From CAZDUS01 sp964508705 (GTDB taxonomy: Bacteria > Verrucomicrobiota > Kiritimatiellia > CAIKKV01 > CAITUY01): a stretch of DNA of 64,000 nt. Within the stretch, counting starts at the first letter, position 1. Each line of letters opens with the position of its first letter. Of the stretch, positions 25,733 through 34,296 are shown one piece after another. The notes under the pieces were generated by a model that was not told the DNA's origin, did no database searches, and saw only the letters and a program-made list of their open reading frames with translations. A program made the translations under genes and the position numbers. Location of the stretch: contig CAZDUS010000005.1 in NCBI GenBank assembly GCA_964508705.1, positions 1 through 64,000 of the forward strand, written 5' to 3'.

Positions 25733-27057
25733 TGAGTGCTGTTCCAATACATCCGGAGAGTCGAGCCGATTATCTGACGCGGGACGAGTTACGGCGACTC
25801 CAGTTGCAACGGTTGCAGGCGATCGTGAGGTTGGCGTATGACAATGTTGCCCTGACACGCAAGCGTATGGATGAGCGCGGGATTACGCCGGATCATCTGA
25901 AGACGCTCGACGATGTGGCGCGATTGCCATTCATGCAGAAGACGGATTTGCGTGATGAGTATCCGTATGGATTGTTTGCGAAACCGATGAAGGATGTGGT
26001 CCGGTTGCATGCCTCCAGCGGGACGACGGGTAAGCCGATTGTCGTGGGGTACACGCGTGAGGATTTGCAGGTGTGGACCAGTGTGATGATGCGGACGCTT
26101 CTGGCGGCTGGCCTTCATGAGGGTGACGTTGTGCAGAATGCGTTTGGCTATGGGCTGTTTACGGGCGGGTTAGGGGCGCATTACGGGGCCGAGGCGCTTG
26201 GGGCGACGGTGATTCCCATTTCCGGCGGGAACAGCGAGCGGCAGATCATGGTGATGCGGGATTTCGGGGTGACGTGTATATTTTCGACGCCTAGTTACTT
26301 CCTGCACCTGATTGAATCGGTTGAGGAGGCGGGGGTGGCGTTCAAGGATTTGAAGTTGCGGGTGGGTGTGTTTGGTGCTGAGCCCTGGACGGAGGGGATG
26401 AGGGCGCATATTCAGGAGCGGTCCGGCATTAAGGCGTATGACATTTACGGGCTTTCGGAAATTATCGGGCCGGGGGTGGCGGCGGAATGCCATTGCCAGA
26501 GGGGATTGCATGTGTTTGAGGATCACTTCCTGGCGGAAATTGTGGATCCAAAGACCGATGCGGTGCTGCCTGATGGCGAGGCGGGGGAACTGGTGTTGAC
26601 GACGCTCAGCAAGCAGGCCATTCCGATGATTCGTTACCGGACGCATGATATTACGTCGATTTTTCCGGAGAAGTGCGAGTGCGGGCGGACGTTGCGGCGG
26701 ATTCAGCGGATCAGCCATCGCAGTGATGACATGATGATCATCCGTGGGGTGAATGTTTATCCTTCGCAGATTGAGGCCGCGTTGCTCAAGGTTGAGAAGT
26801 CGCTGCCGCACTACCAGATCATTCTTTTGCGGAAGGGTGGTTTGGATCAGATGGAGGTTCAGGTGGAGGTCACGGGCGAGATGTTACGTGACCGGGTGGG
26901 CGCCCTGGAACAACTGGAGAAGAAGATGTCCACAGCCATTGAGCATGTGGTGGGGTTGCGGGTGGATGTGCGGTTGGTGGAGCCGCAGAGCATTGCCCGC
27001 AGTCAGGGCAAGGCCAAACGGGTCATTGATAAACGCAAGGAGGGTGAGTCGCTATGA
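25732..27057 (+). CDS. paaK: phenylacetate-CoA ligase family protein
   Basis: The 441-aa adenylate-forming enzyme matches PaaK, which activates phenylacetate (or indoleacetate) with CoA and ATP. Features are the phosphate loop ASSGTTGKPIVVGYT, YDIYGLSEIIGPG, RYRTHDI and the C-terminal RSDDMMIIRGVNVYPSQIE. Located with iorAB, it may run in the ADP-reverse sense or salvage free aryl acids; archaea use similar pairings in aromatic amino acid fermentation. The start overlaps the iorB stop and the next gene overlaps its stop, giving a four-gene coupled operon. Confidence 0.9.
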   Translation: MSAVPIHPESRADYLTRDELRRLQLQRLQAIVRLAYDNVALTRKRMDERGITPDHLKTLDDVARLPFMQKTDLRDEYPYGLFAKPMKDVVRLHASSGTTGKPIVVGYTREDLQVWTSVMMRTLLAAGLHEGDVVQNAFGYGLFTGGLGAHYGAEALGATVIPISGGNSERQIMVMRDFGVTCIFSTPSYFLHLIESVEEAGVAFKDLKLRVGVFGAEPWTEGMRAHIQERSGIKAYDIYGLSEIIGPGVAAECHCQRGLHVFEDHFLAEIVDPKTDAVLPDGEAGELVLTTLSKQAIPMIRYRTHDITSIFPEKCECGRTLRRIQRISHRSDDMMIIRGVNVYPSQIEAALLKVEKSLPHYQIILLRKGGLDQMEVQVEVTGEMLRDRVGALEQLEKKMSTAIEHVVGLRVDVRLVEPQSIARSQGKAKRVIDKRKEGESL

Positions 27058-27530
27058 AAATGAACCAGTTATCGGTATTTCTGGAAAACCGGCCCGGGCG
27101 GTTGAGTCATCCGTGCAAGGCTCTGGCCGACGCGGGAATCAACATGATGACGTTATGTCTTGCGGACAGCGAGCGGTTTGGCATTTTGCGGTTGGTGGTC
27201 AAGGAGTGGGAGCGGGCAAAGGTGGTGCTTGAGCAGGCGGGATGTGTTGTCCGGGTTGATGAGGTTCTGGCGATAGAGATTCCGGATCGTCCGGGCGGGA
27301 TGCAGAGCGTATTGGCCGCGTTGGAGCCGAAAGCGATCAACATTGAGTATATGTATGCCTTTACGCTCAAGCGGGGCGGGAACGCGGTGATGATCGTGCG
27401 GTTTGGGGATGTTGACCGTGCGGTGGGCGTTTTGCAGGGAAGCGGCATCCGGGTGCTTGATCCTGTATTGTTTTTGTCGGGCGGTTCAGGGTTCGGGGTT
27501 CGGGGTGCAGGTGACGGCACGAAGCGATAG
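27054..27530 (+). CDS. tandem ACT domain protein
   Basis: The 158-aa protein has two ACT domains, starting with LSVFLENRPGRLSHPCKALADAGINMM and continuing with IEIPDRPGGMQSVLAALEPKAINIEYMYAF. Such small double-ACT proteins commonly follow phenylacetate-CoA ligase genes and probably sense an aromatic amino acid or a derivative. The last 15 or so residues (Gly-rich, GGSGFGVRGAG) come from a low-complexity GGTTC-type repeat and probably extend beyond the folded domain. The ATG overlaps the paaK stop. Confidence 0.85.
   Translation: MKMNQLSVFLENRPGRLSHPCKALADAGINMMTLCLADSERFGILRLVVKEWERAKVVLEQAGCVVRVDEVLAIEIPDRPGGMQSVLAALEPKAINIEYMYAFTLKRGGNAVMIVRFGDVDRAVGVLQGSGIRVLDPVLFLSGGSGFGVRGAGDGTKR
27483..27506. 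repeat. GGTTC-type low-complexity repeat, copy A
   Basis: Three imperfect units of GGTTC(A/G)GG lie across the end of the ACT gene. A similar stretch is at 54499-54521 and a shorter echo is near 61518. Confidence 0.45.
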
Positions 27531-27676
27531 GGCTAACCTGTTGCTGAAATGCGGATGCAAAGAAGGTTGAATGCGTGAATGTCTATTGTCCATATACGAC
27601 CCTTAGAGGACAGTTATTTACTATTTACGGTCTGACCCCGACGCAGGCTTGCCCTTGCTATCCTGATTTGGCACTC

Positions 27677-27688
27677 TGCATCGATGCA
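27677..27688. promoter_or_regulatory. 12-bp palindrome upstream of serA
   Basis: TGCATCGATGCA is a perfect 12-bp palindrome 26 nt before the serA ATG, inside the 184-nt gap after the ACT gene. It may be an operator. No clear promoter hexamers could be fixed around it. Confidence 0.35.
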
Positions 27689-27714
27689 AACGCCTGTTTA
27701 GAAAGAGGAATATT

Positions 27715-29292
27715 ATGAAAAAAGTATTGATACCTACCAAGTTGGATAAGATTGCGGCTGAGATTCTCAAGGCGAATGGCAATTACGAGGTCGTGCAGGA
27801 TGATGGCGGCGATGTGGTGGCGCTGTGCACGAAGCATCCCGACGCCTATGCCTTGATTGTGCGTAGTGAAGTGGTGAATGCCCAGGTTATTGACATGCTG
27901 GGGGGGTTGAAAGTGGTGATACGAGCAGGTGCGGGGTATAACACGATCGACACCAAGTATGCCCGCAAGAAGGGGATTGATGTGATGAATACCCCCGGGG
28001 CCAATTCCAATGGAGTTGCCGAGGAGGTTGTGGCCTTGATGCTGGCTGATGCGCGTCACCTGATCAAGGCGGATGCGTCCTGCCGAGCCGGGGAATGGGA
28101 AAAGAAAGCCTTTATGGGGAGGGAACTGGCAGGGAAGACGGTGGGTATTGTCGGGTTGGGGAACATCGGGCGCTTGCTGGCCAAGCGGTTGTCGGGATTT
28201 GAATGCAAGCTTCTGGGGTACGATCCAATGGTGTCGGCGGAGCGAGCGTCGGAGGCTGATGTGGAGTTGGCTGATCTTGAAACACTGTTTGCCAAGTCGG
28301 ATTATGTGAGCCTGCACATTCCAGAGGTAGCTGAGACCAAGAAATTGGTGGGGGCCAAATTGCTTGGTTTGATGAAGAAGGGGGCGACAATCATCAATTG
28401 CGCCAGGGCTGGAGTTCTGGATGAAGAGGCGTTCCGCAAGGTCAAGGCCGAGAAGGCGCTGAGGTTGCTGAACGATGTGTATCCCAAGGATGAGCCGGGG
28501 CCGAAGACGGTGGCGGATATCGCCGACATCATGGTGCCGCATCTGGGTGCGAGCACGAAGGAGGCCAATGCGAATGCCGCCCGGCGGTCTGCTGAACAGT
28601 TGGTGGAGTTTGATGAGAAGGGCGTGACGTCGTATATCGTCAACCGTGACATTCCGGAAGGACTGGACGAGGCCTATTGCGTGTTGGCGAACACGTTGGC
28701 GAAGGTTTGCCGACTGGTGTTGGGCAAGGAAGCCAACTTGAAGGAAGTGGAAATGAGCTGTTATGGAACGCTCAAGCCCTACTCCGATTGGCTGTTGGTT
28801 CCTGTGGTGGCGGCCTTGGGTAGTGACGATGACTGCACGGCGGATGCCAAGGCGGCGGCTAAATACCTGCAGGCGCGGGGAATCGCGTATAACAGCAGGA
28901 AGACCGATGAGCGGAAGGGTTTTGCCAATTCCATCACGGTGGATCTGGTCGGCAATGTGGATGCGACGACCATGAAGAAGGTCAGCGTGCGAGGCACGGT
29001 GGCCGAGGGAACGGTGATGATTTCCCGCATCAATGACTTTGATAAGCTGTACTTTGAGCCGACTGGTCATGTGGTTTGTTTCCAGTATAAGGACCGGCCC
29101 GGGGTGGTTGGTCATGTGGGCGCCGCCTTGGGAGAGGCGCATTTGAATATCATTGATGTGCGACATTCCCATCATGCGCCGAGTGACCAGTCCATGGCGA
29201 TTTTCAGGGTGAATAAACCTGCGGCAGAGGGATTGTTGGCGACTATCAGCGGGCAGATTGGTGCCACGATGTCGTTTTCGGCCGCGTTTTAA
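27715..29292 (+). CDS. serA: D-3-phosphoglycerate dehydrogenase
   Basis: The 525-aa enzyme catalyses the first step of serine synthesis. It has the 2-hydroxyacid dehydrogenase fold: NAD-binding VGIVGLGNIGRLLAKRL, INCARAGVLDEEAF with the catalytic Arg, and the His in MVPHLGAST. An intervening domain and a C-terminal ACT domain (CFQYKDRPGVVGHVGAALGEA) follow, the long form seen in many bacteria. A GAAAGAGGAA site precedes the ATG. Serine feeds cysteine synthesis, so the gene may serve the sulfur block functionally, but it is transcribed separately. Confidence 0.93.
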   Translation: MKKVLIPTKLDKIAAEILKANGNYEVVQDDGGDVVALCTKHPDAYALIVRSEVVNAQVIDMLGGLKVVIRAGAGYNTIDTKYARKKGIDVMNTPGANSNGVAEEVVALMLADARHLIKADASCRAGEWEKKAFMGRELAGKTVGIVGLGNIGRLLAKRLSGFECKLLGYDPMVSAERASEADVELADLETLFAKSDYVSLHIPEVAETKKLVGAKLLGLMKKGATIINCARAGVLDEEAFRKVKAEKALRLLNDVYPKDEPGPKTVADIADIMVPHLGASTKEANANAARRSAEQLVEFDEKGVTSYIVNRDIPEGLDEAYCVLANTLAKVCRLVLGKEANLKEVEMSCYGTLKPYSDWLLVPVVAALGSDDDCTADAKAAAKYLQARGIAYNSRKTDERKGFANSITVDLVGNVDATTMKKVSVRGTVAEGTVMISRINDFDKLYFEPTGHVVCFQYKDRPGVVGHVGAALGEAHLNIIDVRHSHHAPSDQSMAIFRVNKPAAEGLLATISGQIGATMSFSAAF

Positions 29293-29326
29293 GTGAGTTG
29301 AGCAGTATTCAAGACAGGATCAGTTA

Positions 29327-32011
29327 ATGAAGAAAACCTCTTTGCCTGCGTCGTTTTTGAAATGTTGTGGTGATGCCGCAGGTCTATTTGATGCCAAGCG
29401 TGCCAGGCGCAACACGGTTCGCATTTGGGAAGAGGCCAGGAGGATGGATACACCGGCGGTGTATCGCGCAGTGGATGTGGCCGCCGGTTTGTTGCGTGAC
29501 GCAGGTATTGAGGATGTCAGGATTGAGCATGTGCCGGCTGATGGCAAGACATCGTATAACGGATGGTTGATGCCGGTGGCATGGGAGGTTAAGGAAGGGT
29601 GGTTGAAGTCAGCTACGGGCAAGGGGAAGTCGGAAGAGTGGTTTGCTGACTACGCGAGTGATTTTCAAAGCGTGGCGACGGGATGTCCATCGACGCCTAA
29701 AGGCGGGATTGTTGAAGGACCGGTGTTGGTTGCTGAAGATCCGGCGACCGTGGGGACTCTGAAGTTGAAGGGTAAATTTCTTCTGCTGACCAAAGGCAAG
29801 GGTTCCATTGACGCCAACGTGGCCGCAGCGCGCAAGGGTGCGCTTGGGGTCTTGGTGATGCATGGCGGGGCGACACCGACGGGGCGATGTTTCCTGAATG
29901 CGGCTGTGCCGATGGATGATCAGAGGCCTTGTGTGCCGTGTTTCTCGCTCTCGAAGGAAGCGAATGAACGATTAATGGCACATCTTGCCAAGGAGCCCGG
30001 GTTCAGGTTGCGCGCGCGGGTGAAGGCGCGTCGTTATGCGGGGACGGCACCGATGTTGACGGGGACGATAGGCAAGGGGTCGCCGGAGGTTTATGTTTGC
30101 GCGCACATTGACGAGATTGGCGCGCTGGATAATGCCTCGGGGTGCGGGGTGGCGATTGAAGCCTTGAGGATCATGGCCAAATTACTGAAGAGCAAAGGTG
30201 TGGTCCCGCAGCGTCGTGCTATTCGATTCTTTTTCTCCACCGAGGTGAGGGGACAGCAGGCCTGGTTCAACATTCAGAAGTTGCCAAGATTTCTGAGCGG
30301 TCTCAATCTGGACATGGTTGGCAGTGGGGTGGCGGCGGAGATAATGGTGGCGCGACGCGGGTTTCGGCACCGTCCGCATTTTGCCGGGCATGTGATTGAC
30401 GCTGCCGTTGAGGTGGCGAACAGGCTTGTGAAGGGGGTCCCCAACGAGAAGGGGGCGAATTATGTTAGTGACGGGATAGCGGGCATTTATGCGCCGGGTG
30501 GCAATGTTTCGATCGAGCAGAAAACAGGGCCAACCTACCACAGTTCAGATGACACGCCCAAGATGCTGGATGAAAAGGCGCTGAGATGGAGCGGGGCGGC
30601 GGGAGTGGCGTTCCTGTATGCGATCACCCGCATGAAGGGGGCGGAAGTGTTGAGTTTGGCGCGATACATACGCGAGCAAGTGTTGGCGTCGGTTGGCAAG
30701 GATGATTTCCTGCGAATCGGGAATCGCGCAGTGTTGGAGTTAAAATCGTTGGTGTCGGCTCTGCCTAAGGCACCTTGTGGATATGATCTGAAAAAGCCGG
30801 AGGAATATTACCAGCAGGGGGTGAGTCGGCGGACGGGGATGTGGCCGGAAGTGGCGGACGGTAAGGAGTTGCAGAGACTGATAGGCGAGGTGAAAAAAGC
30901 GCTGACGGACGCAAAGGGCGCAGCTGCTGGTAGCCAAGAGATACCTGAGGCGGCAAGGAAAGTGCCGTTGGCCTTGCAGAAAGGGTTTCTAAATTTTGAT
31001 GATCATGTGACTGATGCGAAAGTGAACAAACTCAAGAAGGCGACTGGGCTTGGCATTGGGTGGAGTACCGAGACGTGGGCTTGGATGCCTGACACATGTT
31101 TTGATGGAAAGCACACCGTGGCGGAAGTGGCGGCGGATCTGCAATCGCTCGGGCTTAATGTGGATGTAAATCGTGTGGCGGCGCTGGCTGGGTACCTGGA
31201 GGACATCGGACTGGTCAGAATGCGGCCGGTGCTGACCAAGGCGATGTTTGTCAAGGCGTTGAAGGCGATTGGTGTCAAACAGGGGGCCTCATTGATGGTT
31301 CATTCGTCGCTGAGCGCGTATGGATATGTGGAAGGCGGGGCGGCGACAGTGGTGGAGGCACTCCGAGAGGTGTTGGGGCCCAAAGGAACATTGTTGATGC
31401 CGACCCATAGCAATAATCTACTGGGGACGGAGCCTTATCATCCTGTCAGTTCGAAGTCCAATGTAGGGGCGGTTTCCGAGTATTTTAGAAAGTTACCGGG
31501 AGTGATCCGGGGGGCGCATCCCACACATTCGGTGGCGGGGATTGGTCCGGCGGCGGCTGAATTGGTGGGGAGTCAGCGTGTTGAGCAGGCACCTCTGGCT
31601 CGGGACGGATTCTGGGGGCGGTTTTATGACGCACAGGGAGATGTTCTGTTGTTGTGTCCAATTCGTAGCGCCACGGCATTTCATGTGGGCGAGAAGTGGA
31701 TTGAATTGCCGCAACCCTCGGTAGTGATCCATGCCTTGGATGGGCAGGGCCGTCGCAGGGTACACACGATTCCCAATGCGCCTTGGCATGTGAATCATTT
31801 TGAAAGCACGATGGCGCATCCACTGATGAAGAAGGGGATCATGAAGTCGGCGAAGCTGGGTGAATCCACATTATTTTTGGCGCCGGTACGGGCGATGATT
31901 GACATCAGCATTGAGGTCAACAGGCGGAACCCGTTGGTGAGTTTAGGCAAGAACGGTGCGTGCGACTGTTTTTATTGCCATGCGCTGAAGGAAGGTGTGA
32001 AGTCTTCATGA
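29327..32011 (+). CDS. M28-type peptidase fused to AAC(3)-type N-acetyltransferase
   Basis: The 894-aa protein has an N-terminal M28 metallopeptidase with an inserted PA-like segment (about 100-245). Zinc ligands follow in order: HIDEIGALDNASG (H260, bridging D268), FFSTEVRG (Glu), LNLDMVG (Asp) and TYHSSDDTP (His). A linker and winged-helix-like segment (about 560-640) lead to a C-terminal aminoglycoside 3-N-acetyltransferase-family domain: LMVHSSLSAYGYVEGGA, GPKGTLLMPTHS and AHPTHSVAGIG with the catalytic His. It ends with a Cys-x2-Cys (CDCFYC). No signal peptide is evident. It may release and acetylate an amino compound; the substrate is unknown. It is coupled to an amidohydrolase. Confidence 0.8.
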   Translation: MKKTSLPASFLKCCGDAAGLFDAKRARRNTVRIWEEARRMDTPAVYRAVDVAAGLLRDAGIEDVRIEHVPADGKTSYNGWLMPVAWEVKEGWLKSATGKGKSEEWFADYASDFQSVATGCPSTPKGGIVEGPVLVAEDPATVGTLKLKGKFLLLTKGKGSIDANVAAARKGALGVLVMHGGATPTGRCFLNAAVPMDDQRPCVPCFSLSKEANERLMAHLAKEPGFRLRARVKARRYAGTAPMLTGTIGKGSPEVYVCAHIDEIGALDNASGCGVAIEALRIMAKLLKSKGVVPQRRAIRFFFSTEVRGQQAWFNIQKLPRFLSGLNLDMVGSGVAAEIMVARRGFRHRPHFAGHVIDAAVEVANRLVKGVPNEKGANYVSDGIAGIYAPGGNVSIEQKTGPTYHSSDDTPKMLDEKALRWSGAAGVAFLYAITRMKGAEVLSLARYIREQVLASVGKDDFLRIGNRAVLELKSLVSALPKAPCGYDLKKPEEYYQQGVSRRTGMWPEVADGKELQRLIGEVKKALTDAKGAAAGSQEIPEAARKVPLALQKGFLNFDDHVTDAKVNKLKKATGLGIGWSTETWAWMPDTCFDGKHTVAEVAADLQSLGLNVDVNRVAALAGYLEDIGLVRMRPVLTKAMFVKALKAIGVKQGASLMVHSSLSAYGYVEGGAATVVEALREVLGPKGTLLMPTHSNNLLGTEPYHPVSSKSNVGAVSEYFRKLPGVIRGAHPTHSVAGIGPAAAELVGSQRVEQAPLARDGFWGRFYDAQGDVLLLCPIRSATAFHVGEKWIELPQPSVVIHALDGQGRRRVHTIPNAPWHVNHFESTMAHPLMKKGIMKSAKLGESTLFLAPVRAMIDISIEVNRRNPLVSLGKNGACDCFYCHALKEGVKSS

Positions 32012-32838
32012 GAGTGGATATCCACACGCATCTTGGGAGAGACGAGAAGGCGATCGATGAATTGCTTGCGGCGGCGGATGCGCTGGCCATCGACAAGACC
32101 GTTGTGTTTTCAACGAGCACTGTTTCGGGTGCGTTTACAGGGAATCGGGCTGTTTTGGAGGCATGTCGGAAGCACGAGGACCGGCTAATTGCCTTTGCGT
32201 TTGTATATTTAGGCCAGGATGGGCCTGACGACGTTGACCGTCTTGTGGCGGAAGGGTTTCGTGGCTTCAAGCTGATCCGTCCGCTGGTTGCCTACAACGA
32301 CGAATCACTTTTCCCGGTTTATGAGCGGATGGAGGCTTCCGGGTTCCCGGCGCTCTTTCACACAGGAATTATTGGACGATATAATCCGGACGTGCGGGAG
32401 CCTTTGGTGGACGCTACACGGATGCAAGTGATGACGCTTGATCGTGTGGCTAGAAGTTTTCCAAAGTTGAGGATCATGACCGCGCATCTTGGCAATCCGA
32501 ACCATGAGGATGGGGCCGTGATGATCCGGACACACCCCAATGTTTTCTCTGACCTGAGCGGGTCGACATTGAAGTACCGGTCTCCGCAGTACCTGGATTC
32601 CCTGTTCTGGTGGGGGAAAGGCGATGCAATGTATAACATGAGCGGGATGACGCCATGGGATAAAATCTTGTACGGGACGGATACCCTGCCCGGTTTTACT
32701 CCGGACATTGTGAAAGAGACCCGATCGACTTACGATGATTATCAGCGATTGTTTGATGCAATAGGGGTTTCTGAGGAAAATCGGCGAAAAGTAATGGGGG
32801 GTAATGCCGCCAAGTTGTTGGGCTTAGCGGCCAGTTGA
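32008..32838 (+). CDS. amidohydrolase-2 family metal-dependent hydrolase
   Basis: The 276-aa TIM-barrel protein has the amidohydrolase-2 (COG2159) pattern: RVDIHTHLG with the HxH metal ligands near the N-terminus, FHTGIIG, the metal-binding His in MTAHLGNP, and the catalytic Asp in ILYGTDTLPG. Members hydrolyse or decarboxylate cyclic and aromatic carboxylates. It overlaps the stop of the M28-AAC(3) gene by 4 nt and probably acts on the same compound. The overlapping ATG is chosen because it places IHTHLG at the usual N-terminal distance. Confidence 0.85.
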   Translation: MRVDIHTHLGRDEKAIDELLAAADALAIDKTVVFSTSTVSGAFTGNRAVLEACRKHEDRLIAFAFVYLGQDGPDDVDRLVAEGFRGFKLIRPLVAYNDESLFPVYERMEASGFPALFHTGIIGRYNPDVREPLVDATRMQVMTLDRVARSFPKLRIMTAHLGNPNHEDGAVMIRTHPNVFSDLSGSTLKYRSPQYLDSLFWWGKGDAMYNMSGMTPWDKILYGTDTLPGFTPDIVKETRSTYDDYQRLFDAIGVSEENRRKVMGGNAAKLLGLAAS

Positions 32839-32846
32839 GGGGGGCG

Positions 32847-32897
32847 TTACTCCTTCCAGCGGGTAAACTGGGCGGTATATTTACGTTTAGGAGCCAT
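32847..32897 (-). pseudogene. possible transposase N-terminal remnant
   Basis: On the reverse strand a 16-codon frame encodes MAPKRKYTAQFTRWKE, resembling the opening of IS3-type OrfA transposases (M-x-x-KRKYT-x-EF). It stops at once, so at best it is a scrap of an old element. The evidence is short and could be chance. Confidence 0.25.
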
Positions 32898-32991
32898 TGA
32901 TCAGTTCATTAATTTGGCGGTCTTTTCCATTGACTTGCTCGTTAAGCTCCGCAACAATCCAATCTAAATGCTGGGAGATAGTTGTATTGCC
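32887..32991 (-). other. short reverse-strand coding-like fragment
   Basis: A reverse-strand frame without a start codon encodes a helical stretch including LDWIVAELNEQVNGKDRQIN and ends at 32887, overlapping the transposase-like scrap. The composition looks coding rather than random. It may be the end of a lost gene; no family is assigned. Confidence 0.25.
32930..32958 (+). promoter_or_regulatory. possible promoter for the exopolysaccharide group
   Basis: TTGACT (32930-32935) and AACAAT (32953-32958), spacing 17, lie about 55 nt upstream of the beta-barrel gene at 33014. The -35 is strong and the -10 matches four of six positions. Confidence 0.4.
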
Positions 32992-33013
32992 AATGATTAA
33001 GAGGAGAAATCAG

Positions 33014-34198
33014 ATGAAAATTGCATATTCACTGTCGATAATGGCCTTGTTGATGTCTGTAACTGGGGTCTTTGCTCAGGATTTAGTTAATGATCCATGG
33101 TTCTTTTCGGCCGGGGTGGGTGTTCAAGCCAATGATAACCGTGACGGCACGAAGGACGACAAAGAGTCAAACATTGATATTATCGCGGATTTGCGCGGTG
33201 ATTTGCGCTTACAGGATGGTGAGCGGACGATTTTCAACCTGTTCCTGGCTCCAAGTGTGAAGTGGCACAGTGATCCTCGAACAGTAGAGGACGGTGATCC
33301 CCGGAATGACCGCGAATTGTACGGTGCTGTCGGGGTTGATTTGCGGCACATGGTGACTCCCCGTGTAAATATTGATTTGGCTGACACGGCCACCTATACG
33401 GATGATCCTGACATCACGACAGGCGGAACCAGTGTTCGCCAGAATGCCAATTACCTGTTGAATTCGGCAAGAATGGGCGTTCGTGCTGAGGTTGCTCCCA
33501 AGGTTGGGGTAGGTTTGACAGGCGAAAGCATCATCAAGCGATACGATGAGGACGTCGTGGCCCAAGAGCAGGATGAGGACATCATGAAGGCTGATGCCCA
33601 ATTGCAGTATCTGATGGGCGCGGGCGTTAATGTTTTTGGATTGATTGGTGTCAGTGATTTCAACAATGAGTCGACGGTTCGTGATCGTGGTTCCTTTGTG
33701 ATGACGTATGCCTTGGGCGCCGAAAAGGTGTTCAGTCCGGACTTTACAGGGAAAGTCATGGGTGGGTATCAGACGGCGGAATACAACGAAGATGATTTGG
33801 AGTCGCTTGATTCCCCTTATGGTTCTGCCGAGGTGACTTTGCGCGCGGCGTCACCGACCAGAATACGTTTAGGCGGGCTCTATGGATTCTACGCTCCGTA
33901 TGTTCAGCCCTATTCAGTGCAGACGCTGATGAGTGGCTGGGCGGCGGTGGATCATGACGTGACGAGCCGTTTGATGGTTACGTTGCAAGGCCAGTATAGC
34001 GACGGCAATTACGATGAAGAGGGCGAAGCGCTTCCTGGTGGATCCGATAAGCTGGCGACAGCCACCTTGCGTGGAAATTTCAAGCTGGATCGCGTGTGGG
34101 CGATAACAGGCGGATATACATATGAGAACTGGGATTCCGAAGTGCGAGAGTCGTTTGACAGGAATCTCGTTGATCTAGGTGTAAAAGCGTCATTCTAA
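33014..34198 (+). CDS. outer-membrane beta-barrel protein of exopolysaccharide locus
   Basis: The 394-aa protein has a signal peptide (MKIAYSLSIMALLMSVTGVFA) and a body of alternating strands with Asp/Asn-rich turns (RVNIDLADTATYTDDPDI, ARMGVRAEVAPKVGVGLTGES), ending DLGVKASF with the terminal Phe expected of BamA clients. It resembles the barrel proteins beside exosortase- or Wzx/Wzy-type exopolysaccharide genes. A Wzc-like kinase follows after a hairpin terminator. A polysaccharide porin role is inferred from position. The AGAGGAGA site before 33014 supports this start. Confidence 0.72.
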   Translation: MKIAYSLSIMALLMSVTGVFAQDLVNDPWFFSAGVGVQANDNRDGTKDDKESNIDIIADLRGDLRLQDGERTIFNLFLAPSVKWHSDPRTVEDGDPRNDRELYGAVGVDLRHMVTPRVNIDLADTATYTDDPDITTGGTSVRQNANYLLNSARMGVRAEVAPKVGVGLTGESIIKRYDEDVVAQEQDEDIMKADAQLQYLMGAGVNVFGLIGVSDFNNESTVRDRGSFVMTYALGAEKVFSPDFTGKVMGGYQTAEYNEDDLESLDSPYGSAEVTLRAASPTRIRLGGLYGFYAPYVQPYSVQTLMSGWAAVDHDVTSRLMVTLQGQYSDGNYDEEGEALPGGSDKLATATLRGNFKLDRVWAITGGYTYENWDSEVRESFDRNLVDLGVKASF

Positions 34199-34251
34199 AT
34201 ATGGTTTTCCCATGCGACGGCTAGGTCGCAGGGAACAATGCGATATGGATG

Positions 34252-34284
34252 CTGATGGGGCTCTGGAAGCCTCATCAGTGTTTT
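34252..34284 (+). terminator. hairpin terminator after the barrel gene
   Basis: An 11-bp stem (CTGATGGGGCT / AGCCTCATCAG, one G-T pair) with a 5-nt loop, followed by TGTTTT. It lies between the beta-barrel and the Wzc-like gene. It could be a full terminator or reduce expression of the downstream genes. Confidence 0.6.
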
Positions 34285-34296
34285 AGGAAGGCAAGC

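Noticed and set aside
27658..29175. 505-codon open frame on the reverse strand opposite serA
   Set aside because: Same reasoning: shadow of serA, no domain, implausible composition.
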